Positions 1 through 5,455 of a stretch of DNA of 28,152 nt are shown here, one piece after another (the stretch's first letter is position 1; the number at the start of each line of letters is the position of its first letter). The translations under genes were made by a program, and so were the position numbers. The DNA comes from JBCDCB01 sp039182735 (GTDB lineage Bacteria; Planctomycetota; Phycisphaerae; Phycisphaerales; UBA1924): positions 1 through 28,152 of the forward strand of contig JBCDCB010000008.1 in NCBI GenBank assembly GCA_039182735.1. The letters run 5' to 3'. The notes below the pieces were generated by a model. It was given only the letters and a program-made list of their open reading frames with translations, did not search any database and was not told the DNA's origin.

Positions 1-19
1 GAGGGGCATTGATAGCGGA

Positions 20-1510
20 TCACGCGGTGCCGCGGCGCATGGCTCGGACGGCGGCGCGCATCGCGCGGGGGCGCGGGACGCCGAGTTTGTCCATGCGCGA
101 GAGCAGGGTCTGCGGCTTGATGGCGAGTTTCTGCGCCGCGCCGTCGTCGCCGAAGACCTTGTATTCGCAGGCTTCGAGCGCGTGGACGATTTGGAGGCGT
201 TGCAGCTGATCGATGGTGAGGTCGAGCAGGACGTCGCGGGGGATGGCGCTGGTATCGGTGGGGCTGGCCGCGCCGCCGACGTCGCCGGCGTTGAAGGTCG
301 GCGCGGGGCTCTGGGGGATGGGGATCTCGAGCTCCGGGCCCGTCGAGAGGAGCGTCGCGCGTTCGACGGTGTTCTCGAGCTCGCGCACGTTGCCGGGCCA
401 GCGATACGAAAGCAGTGCGCGCACGGCGCGGTCGCTGATCGTGAGCACGTCGCGGTCGAGGCGGCGTGCGTGCAGCGCGTGGAAAAACTCGATGAGCTCG
501 CGCAGGTCTTCCTTGCGCTCGCGCAGCGGGGGGACGTCGATGCGGAAGACGTTCAAGCGGTAGAACAGGTCCTCGCGGAAGCGCCCGCGTTGCACCTGCA
601 CGGCAAGATCGCGGTGGGTCGCGGCGATGAGGCGGACGTCCACGCGGATGGTCTCCGTTCCGCCCACGCGCTCGAGCGTGCCCTCTTGCAGCACGCGCAG
701 CAGCTTCGCCTGCGCGGGCAGCGAGAGCTCGGCGATCTCGTCGAGGAAGAGCGAACCGCTGTCGGCGAGTTCGAACTTTCCGAGGCGCTGACGGTCCGCG
801 CCGGTGAAGGCCCCCTGCTCGTGCCCGAAGAGCTCTGATTCGAGCAGCGTGTCGGGGAGCGCGGCGCAGTTGACGGCGATGAGCGGCTGCGTGCTTCGGG
901 GCGAGCACGCGTGCACGGTGCGCGCGACGAGTTCCTTGCCCGAGCCCGACTCGCCGTGGATGAGGACCGTCGCGGTTGTCGGCGCGACGCGCCGGGCCTG
1001 GTCCTGCATCGCGAGGACTTTGCCGGACGATCCGATGATCCGCGGCGCCTCGGCGGCGGATTGATGGAGCTCGCGTCGGATGTTGCCGAGCTTGTCGCGC
1101 TCGGCCTCGGACTCTGCGAGCTGTGCGCGCAGGCGATCGAGCTCTTCACGCGTCGCGCGATCCGATTGCGTGTGATGCGCGACGTCGAAGAGCACTACAA
1201 CCTGCCCCTCGGCGCCCTCCTCGTCATCGCGGTCGGGTCCGATGAGCGCGTCCAGCGTGCGGGTCTCGCCGGCGGTGCTGACGAGGTGCTCGCTCGCGGC
1301 GCGTCGCCAATGCTCTGGGAGGTCGTCACCCGGCGAAGCGTTGACCAGCACAGCCCCGCCCCGCTCGAAGAGCTGGGAGGCCTCGAGCCCGAGAAGGCGC
1401 GCGGCGTCGCCGCCGCCCAGCCACGCCGCGAGGGCCCCATGGGTCTGCGTGATGCGACCCGAAGCGTTCAGTGCGATGACGGCGAGGGGCAGGGTGCTGA
1501 GATCGTGCAT
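20..1510 (-). CDS. Sigma-54-dependent transcriptional activator (PAS, AAA+, Fis-type HTH)
   Basis: Bacterial enhancer-binding protein of 496 residues, expected to hydrolyse ATP to open promoters held by sigma-54 RNA polymerase. Residues 1-112 look like a PAS sensor and about 113-150 are a charged coiled coil. The AAA+ domain follows, with Walker A GESGSGKE (186-193), the sigma-54 contact loop GAFTGA (233-238), Walker B LFLDE (254-258) and WPGNVRELEN (371-380). A C-terminal helix-turn-helix of the FhlA/NorR kind lies at 457-477. There is no receiver domain, so the signal is probably sensed by the PAS domain rather than by phosphorylation. The start is the ATG at 1510, with GGAGGT 7 bases upstream; longer upstream readings run into non-coding DNA. 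A sigma-54-type promoter points away from the gene at 1654-1670, which suggests a local target. Family assignment is firm; the ligand and regulon are unknown. Confidence 0.93.
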   Translation of the reverse strand: MHDLSTLPLAVIALNASGRITQTHGALAAWLGGGDAARLLGLEASQLFERGGAVLVNASPGDDLPEHWRRAASEHLVSTAGETRTLDALIGPDRDDEEGAEGQVVVLFDVAHHTQSDRATREELDRLRAQLAESEAERDKLGNIRRELHQSAAEAPRIIGSSGKVLAMQDQARRVAPTTATVLIHGESGSGKELVARTVHACSPRSTQPLIAVNCAALPDTLLESELFGHEQGAFTGADRQRLGKFELADSGSLFLDEIAELSLPAQAKLLRVLQEGTLERVGGTETIRVDVRLIAATHRDLAVQVQRGRFREDLFYRLNVFRIDVPPLRERKEDLRELIEFFHALHARRLDRDVLTISDRAVRALLSYRWPGNVRELENTVERATLLSTGPELEIPIPQSPAPTFNAGDVGGAASPTDTSAIPRDVLLDLTIDQLQRLQIVHALEACEYKVFGDDGAAQKLAIKPQTLLSRMDKLGVPRPRAMRAAVRAMRRGTA

Positions 1511-1529
1511 GAGGCCACCTCCACAAACG

Positions 1530-1593
1530 ACGATATCGCACAATTCAGTCCTCAACAATGCTATTTCGTAGCAATAGATACGATATATCACAA
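1530..1593. promoter_or_regulatory. Paired 14-base repeats 50 bp apart, candidate activator sites
   Basis: ACGATATCGCACAA at 1530-1543 and ACGATATATCACAA at 1580-1593 agree at 12 of 14 positions and start exactly 50 bp apart. Each contains an 8-bp palindrome (CGATATCG, GATATATC). Between them, 1561-1577 is an imperfect palindrome with arms CTATT/AATAG. They lie about 60-125 bp upstream of the sigma-54-type promoter and just upstream of the activator's own gene, the usual distance for enhancer-binding protein sites. That this activator binds here is inference. Confidence 0.45.
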
Positions 1594-1653
1594 AATAGTG
1601 TAAATCTGGGCAGAGATCGCGGTTTTTGAGGTGGGAGCGGGTGCGATCACGGG

Positions 1654-1670
1654 TTGGCACGAGCGCTGCA
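1654..1670 (+). promoter_or_regulatory. Sigma-54-type -24/-12 promoter
   Basis: TTGGCACGAGCGCTGCA matches the sigma-54 consensus TTGGCACG-N4-TTGCA with one mismatch (CTGC for TTGC). The invariant GG (1656-1657) and GC (1668-1669) are exactly 10 bases apart. Transcription would start near 1681 on + and run away from the activator gene. Nothing codes directly downstream, so the likely product is a non-coding RNA or a long metK leader. Confidence 0.5.
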
Positions 1671-1978
1671 ACTGTTCTCTCGTGCGCGACAGGAAAAGGA
1701 CGGCACAGAACGGACGGCGGGTTGAACCCCGTCTTCCGACTTCCGCCTCGGCGGCCCGGATCATTCGGGGCGTCTCGACGCCGCGGGTGGTGTGACCAAG
1801 TGGGCAGGTCATACCGCCCGGGGCTTCGAGGCGCCTCCGCGAGCCGCTCGCCGGGGATTGACAAGTGAAGACGCTCGCGTCCCGGCACACCTCTCTCCTC
1901 TCTGGGCGATCGGCACCACCCACCACCACCCCATCCACCGCTGATCGCCGCACGACCCCATCCACGATGCCACCGACA

Positions 1979-2007
1979 GGGGCGGCCCGGGCCACCCGGG
2001 TCGCCCC
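1979..2007. other. 13-bp perfect hairpin in the non-coding region
   Basis: GGGGCG-G-CCCGGG (1979-1991) pairs with CCCGGG-T-CGCCCC (1995-2007) around the 3-base loop CCA, counting one G-U pair. No T-run follows on either side, so it is not a terminator by itself. It supports a structured RNA across this region. Confidence 0.6.
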
Positions 2008-2160
2008 GACCCCGACGACGCGAGCACTGCGGACCACCCCACGCAGGCGGCCAGCACCACCACCACCTCCCTGCCGCCACGCGAGACCCCATCCCCGCGA
2101 CGCTCCGCCGGTAGCCCGGCCGAGCGTTGATTCCTCTCTCCTCTCTCTCTCCGTAAGACT

Positions 2161-2217
2161 CGATAACGCCGCCGATCGTTGCACCTCCTCGCGACGGTCA
2201 GCGGCGTTGTCGTTTTT
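2161..2217 (+). terminator. Strong intrinsic terminator with an anti-Shine-Dalgarno-like loop
   Basis: Bases 2161-2172 pair fully with 2201-2212. After one C-A mismatch (2173/2200), 2174-2182 pair with 2191-2199, giving 21 pairs including three G-U. The 8-base loop is ACCTCCTC (2183-2190). Five T residues (2213-2217) follow directly, so it works as a terminator on + only. It lies 110 bases before metK, upstream of metK's likely own promoter, and so would end a transcript coming from upstream. Confidence 0.75.
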
Positions 2218-2234
2218 GCGTGGCCGAAGATCGT

Positions 2235-2263
2235 TTGGAATCGGTGGGGAATCTCCGTAGGAT
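2235..2263 (+). promoter_or_regulatory. Candidate housekeeping promoter of metK
   Basis: TTGGAA (2235-2240) and TAGGAT (2258-2263) are separated by exactly 17 bases and each matches 4 of 6 sigma-70 consensus positions. It sits after the terminator and would give metK a leader of about 58 bases, independent of the upstream transcript. Confidence 0.45.
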
Positions 2264-2327
2264 CGCCCGTCCGTCGGCATCGACGCCGGCGGTACGAGCA
2301 AGATCGACGAGAGAGGACCCGACCGCT

Positions 2328-3527
2328 ATGCCGCAGCTCTTCACCAGCGAGTCCGTTTCGATGGGGCATCCCGACAAGGTTGCCGACCAGATTTCTGATG
2401 CCGTCCTCGACGCGATGCTGGCGGAGGACCCGGACTCGCGTGTGGCGTGCGAGACGATGGTCTCGACGGGGATGGTCGTGGTGGCGGGCGAGGTCCGCAC
2501 CGATGCCTACGTCGAGATCCCCGACATCGTGCGCGACACGGTCGAGCGCATCGGCTACACGAGCGGCGACATGGCCTTCGACTTCGAGTCCTGCGCCGTG
2601 CTCACGAGCATCAAGAAGCAGTCGCCAGACATCGCGATGGGCGTGGATACAGGCAGCAAGGGCGAAGAGGGCGCGGGCGATCAGGGCATGATGTTCGGCT
2701 TCGCGTGCAAGGAGACGGACGCGCTGATGCCGCTGCCGATCCAGCTCTCGCACCGACTGGTCGAGCGCCAGGCGGAGGTGCGTCGCCAGGGCATCGTCTC
2801 CGGGCTGCGACCCGACGCCAAGAGCCAGGTGACGTGCCAGTACAACGGCTCGAAGATCGAGCGGGTGGACACGCTCGTGATGTCCACGCAGCACGCGCCC
2901 GAGTGGAACGACAAGCAGGGTGAACTGAAGGCCGCGATCGTCGAGCACGTCTTCAAGCCGGTGCTCGGCGACTGGTGGAACGACGACATCACGCTGCACG
3001 TGAACCCGACCGGCAAGTTCGAGATCGGCGGGCCGCACGGCGACGTCGGGCTCACCGGACGCAAGATCATCGTGGACACCTACGGCGGACGCGGGCGTCA
3101 CGGCGGCGGCGCGTTCAGCGGGAAGGACCCCACCAAGGTCGATCGCTCGGCGGCGTACATGGCGCGCTACATCGCCAAGAACGTGGTCGCGGCGGGCCTC
3201 GCCGACGAGTGCGAGGTGCAGCTCTCCTACGCGATCGGCGTCGTCGAGCCGACGAGTGTGCACGTGGACTGCCGCGGGACGGAGCACGCCGACCCGGCGA
3301 AGATCGAGAAGGCGATCCGCGAGGTGTTCAGTCTGACGCCGCGCGGGATCATCAACTCGCTGCAGCTGGCCAAGCCGATCTATTCGCCGACGGCGTACCA
3401 CGGGCACTTCGGGCGCACGCCCGGGCGCGTGGAATACACCACGCAGTCGGGTGAGACGGTGACGAACGACTCGTTCGTGTGGGAGCGCACCGACAAGGCC
3501 GACGCGCTCAAGAGCGCGGCGGGCTGA
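2328..3527 (+). CDS. metK: S-adenosylmethionine synthetase
   Basis: Makes S-adenosylmethionine, the main methyl donor, from methionine and ATP in the cytoplasm, with release of phosphate and pyrophosphate. The product is 399 residues, close to the family's usual 380-400. The N-terminal GHPDK (13-17), the GAGDQG signature (115-120) and the GGGAFSGKDPTKVDRSAAY signature (259-277) are all intact. The start is the ATG at 2328, preceded by GAGAGG; the frame stays open further upstream but only through non-coding sequence. The stop directly abuts the stop of the convergent gene on the other strand. It belongs functionally with the transsulfuration genes at 10629-13309, although they are not in one operon. 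Confidence 0.97.
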   Translation: MPQLFTSESVSMGHPDKVADQISDAVLDAMLAEDPDSRVACETMVSTGMVVVAGEVRTDAYVEIPDIVRDTVERIGYTSGDMAFDFESCAVLTSIKKQSPDIAMGVDTGSKGEEGAGDQGMMFGFACKETDALMPLPIQLSHRLVERQAEVRRQGIVSGLRPDAKSQVTCQYNGSKIERVDTLVMSTQHAPEWNDKQGELKAAIVEHVFKPVLGDWWNDDITLHVNPTGKFEIGGPHGDVGLTGRKIIVDTYGGRGRHGGGAFSGKDPTKVDRSAAYMARYIAKNVVAAGLADECEVQLSYAIGVVEPTSVHVDCRGTEHADPAKIEKAIREVFSLTPRGIINSLQLAKPIYSPTAYHGHFGRTPGRVEYTTQSGETVTNDSFVWERTDKADALKSAAG

Positions 3528-4010
3528 TCACGCGGCGGGCGATTCGAGATCCTTGAGCATGAGCCCGGCGTGCATCCCGTCGATGGGGTAGCAGCGCTCG
3601 AGCGCCGCGCCGAGCGACTCGGGCGTCGTCAGCACGAAGTAGGTCGGGAACGAGAGCCCGCTCGCGGCGAAACGCATCGCGCGCGCCAGGTACTTCTCGG
3701 TGGTCGCGAGGACGACCTCGGCCAGGTCGCGCCGAACGGGGAAGACGCGGAACTGCCACGCCTGTCGCCGATCGAGCGTATCCAGAACGTCGTACGTCGG
3801 CTCGAGCCCGTCGAGCGAGACGCGCTCGCTGACGGTGAAGAGCTGATCGAGCCACGCGGACTCGATCGCGCCGGGATCGACGCCGAACATCTCCTCCGCG
3901 AGCACACCGAAGGGGCGTGCGCGGTTCTGCTGCACGTCGAGGATCTGCTCGACCTGTTGGTTGGTGAGCAGCCCCTGGTTGACAAGGGCTTCGCCGAGAC
4001 GGACACCCAT
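3528..4010 (-). CDS. Stand-alone GspE/MshE-type N-terminal domain protein
   Basis: A 160-residue protein that looks like only the N-terminal domain of type II secretion/type IV pilus ATPases (T2SSE_N/MshEN), with no ATPase part. Residues 4-27 fit the MshEN first motif well: RLG, LV, G13, LL, then Q27. In MshE that motif binds cyclic di-GMP. The second half-motif (from about 35) is degenerate. Residues 87-142 resemble the second subdomain, ending in LGAALERCYP. It ends 18 residues later. AGGAGG lies 5 bases before the ATG at 4010, so it is an intact small gene and not a fragment. It may be a regulatory or adaptor protein; ligand binding is inference. Confidence 0.6.
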   Translation of the reverse strand: MGVRLGEALVNQGLLTNQQVEQILDVQQNRARPFGVLAEEMFGVDPGAIESAWLDQLFTVSERVSLDGLEPTYDVLDTLDRRQAWQFRVFPVRRDLAEVVLATTEKYLARAMRFAASGLSFPTYFVLTTPESLGAALERCYPIDGMHAGLMLKDLESPAA

Positions 4011-4315
4011 GGATCCCTCCTTGCCGGCGCCCGCCGTCCGATGGCGTCACGCATGCCGGCGGGGAGAGCATCGGTGCGCGCCGGCAGTCGGAATAGGTCG
4101 CAAACGATGCGGGGCTTTGCGAGGCGAGAGCGGCGCGGGTGATCGCGTCTGGCGCGTGCCGACGGGCTGCGCGGCTCGGGCAAGTTCTGCGCGGTGATTG
4201 CGCCGGCGGGACAAATTTCGACCGATTTTTTCGGACGGCGCTTGTGCGCGTGCGCACGGATTTGGACGCTTGGTTCTGGAATGAGTCGGACACGCACAGG
4301 ACCCGGAGTTCAGAG
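4011..4315. other. Divergent promoter region between the GspE_N-like and FHA genes
   Basis: These 305 bases separate two divergent genes. Visible elements are the palindrome GTGCGCGTGCGCAC (4244-4257, 6-bp arms) and a small inverted repeat CCGA-T5-TCGG (4222-4234). I see no clear -35/-10 pair and no convincing reading frame. Confidence 0.5.
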
Positions 4316-4789
4316 ATGATGGAAGTGCACGTGGTCGGGCCGCGAGGCGACCTGCTCAATCGCGCCGTGCTGGATCCCGGCCGGCTGCTGCGGATCGGTC
4401 GATCCCCGGAGTGCCACATCCGGATCACGGCGCCCTCCGTTTCGAGGAATCACGCGCTGGTCGCGCGGATGCCGGGCTCAGAGGATGTCGAGTGGGTGCT
4501 GCGCGATCTTGAGAGCCGCCACGGAACGCGGGTGCTGGGCAAGCGTGTGCGTGAGGTGACGGTGTATGACGGTCTGGAGGCGCAGGTCGGGCCGGCGAGG
4601 CTGCGGTTCGTCTCGTTGACGGAGAAGCTCATCGAGGAACTGACCGATTCCGGCGCGGCGGACGAGGCGGACGACGACGCACCGCCGATGGTCTTCGGGA
4701 ACTTCGCGGGCAGCCCGTCGCTGAGCGATTCGTTCTCGGGGTCGTCGGTCTTCGGGCGTCAGAGCGTGCCGCCGCAGCCGAAACGCTGA
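4316..4789 (+). CDS. FHA domain protein
   Basis: A 157-residue cytoplasmic protein made of one forkhead-associated domain, which binds phosphothreonine peptides and often links to Ser/Thr kinase signalling. The conserved positions are visible: GRS (28-30), SRNH (43-46) and SRHGT (67-71), where the last replaces the usual S-x-NGT, so Asn is His here. Residues 112-157 are an acidic then Ser/Gly-rich disordered tail ending QPPKR-like. GGAG lies 7 bases before the ATG at 4316; the next in-frame ATG at 4319 is possible too. Its stop is separated by one base from the convergent gene. The partner is not identifiable here. Confidence 0.85.
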   Translation: MMEVHVVGPRGDLLNRAVLDPGRLLRIGRSPECHIRITAPSVSRNHALVARMPGSEDVEWVLRDLESRHGTRVLGKRVREVTVYDGLEAQVGPARLRFVSLTEKLIEELTDSGAADEADDDAPPMVFGNFAGSPSLSDSFSGSSVFGRQSVPPQPKR

Positions 4790-4790
4790 T

Positions 4791-5246
4791 CTAGGAATCC
4801 GTGTTCGTCCTGGAAACGCGGCTCAGCGCGATGAGGGCGGCGATCGCCTCGCGCACTTCCTTCTCTGCGACGGGCGTGTAGCTCCCGGAGGAGATCGCGG
4901 CGATAGCCTCGGCGCATTCCTTCACCGCGTTGACGGCGTGGTCATCGAGCCCGCCCTCCTCGCGGATGAAGTACCCGCCCATCTCCTGGCAGATGTAATC
5001 GAGCACCGTGTCGCCGCACTCCGGGTCGCTCGCCTGGAGCGAGCGGAGCAATCGATCGACGGGGTTCGGCTGCACGCCGGAGAGGATGCGATTGACCTGT
5101 CGCGTGGAGAGCCCGAGCGACGAGGCAAAGCGTTTGACTCCGACGCTCTCGACGAGCGCTCGGAAGTGCGTGAGAGCGCGTTCGGCGGACTCCTGGTCTT
5201 CGTCCGAGCGCGCGTTGTTTCCGTTCACGTGACCGAGTGTGGACAT
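4791..5246 (-). CDS. Helix-turn-helix protein resembling phage CII-type regulators
   Basis: A 151-residue probable DNA-binding protein. Residues 33-58 (VESVGVKRFASSLGLSTRQV and on to NRILSGVQPNP) read as a helix-turn-helix of the kind where a GLSTRQVNRIL recognition helix follows. Residues 64-95 (DRLLRSL, then DTVLDYICQEMGGYFIRE) resemble the segment after the HTH in the phage regulatory CII family. The rest is helical. The start is the ATG at 5246 with AAGGAG 8 bases upstream; an earlier in-frame ATG has no ribosome site. There are no other phage genes nearby, so it is more likely a domesticated or chromosomal regulator than part of a prophage. The target is unknown. Confidence 0.6.
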   Translation of the reverse strand: MSTLGHVNGNNARSDEDQESAERALTHFRALVESVGVKRFASSLGLSTRQVNRILSGVQPNPVDRLLRSLQASDPECGDTVLDYICQEMGGYFIREEGGLDDHAVNAVKECAEAIAAISSGSYTPVAEKEVREAIAALIALSRVSRTNTDS

Positions 5247-5410
5247 GGTCCTCACTCCTTCCCGCGAATGCCGACACATCAGAATGTAAGCAGCGGACCG
5301 CGATGGCCCGCCCACGACGGGGGCAATCTACGGTTTTGTGCCGCTCACGTGTCGTTCCGCACCAACATTGTGGGACATGTCAGCACGGAATGCGAACAAG
5401 ACTTCGCGGC

Positions 5411-5445
5411 TCGGGGCACGAAAACGGGTTCTCAGCCAGCCCCGA
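5411..5445. repeat. Inverted repeat downstream of the P-type ATPase gene
   Basis: TCGGGGC (5411-5417) and GCCCCGA (5439-5445) form perfect 7-bp arms around a 21-base loop, 10 bases past the stop of the ATPase gene on the minus strand. No T-run follows on the minus strand, so it may be an RNA 3'-end stabiliser rather than an intrinsic terminator. Confidence 0.4.
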
Positions 5446-5455
5446 AAGAGGTGGA

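Larger units (their letters stand above)
1681..2217 (+). ncRNA. Candidate sigma-54-driven structured RNA, about 540 nt
   Basis: The interval is bounded by a sigma-54-type promoter and a strong intrinsic terminator and has no credible reading frame. It carries the 14-base CU-rich sequence CCTCTCTCCTCTCT twice (1890-1903 and 2133-2146), a perfect 13-bp hairpin at 1979-2007 and a terminator loop ACCTCCTC. Exposed CU-rich segments are typical of small RNAs that pair with ribosome binding sites. It could instead be an attenuated metK leader. The existence of the RNA is inference; the start is a prediction. Confidence 0.3.
1511..2327. other. Long non-coding region between the sigma-54 activator and metK
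   Basis: No convincing gene is visible in these 817 bases; the open frames are low-complexity Pro/Arg/Thr-rich readings. In order it holds an AT-rich stretch with two related 14-mers, a sigma-54-type promoter, CU-rich and accccatcc repeats (1928, 1955, 2086), a perfect GC hairpin, a very strong terminator and the metK promoter. It did not resemble SAM-I, SAM-II or SAH riboswitch consensus when read by eye. Confidence 0.7.

Noticed and set aside
1928..2094. A CRISPR-like array from the accccatcc repeats
   Set aside because: The three copies are short (9-11 bases), unevenly spaced (27 and 131 bases) and lack a repeat-spacer pattern.
1588..2301. A 237-codon minus-strand frame in the long non-coding region
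   Set aside because: It is low-complexity (Gly/Arg/Val), covers the promoter and terminator signals, and resembles no protein. The + strand frame at 1865-2260 (131 codons, Pro/Thr/Arg-rich) was rejected for the same reason.
1681..2327. A SAM or SAH riboswitch before metK
   Set aside because: No SAM-I, SAM-II or SAH core motif could be matched by eye, and metK seems to have its own promoter after the terminator. A covariance-model search would settle it.
1809..3407. A 532-codon minus-strand frame over metK
   Set aside because: It is antisense to metK and has a repetitive Arg/His/Val composition with no recognisable family.
4791..5246. A prophage remnant
   Set aside because: Only one CII-like protein is present, with no integrase, structural genes or attachment-site repeats nearby.
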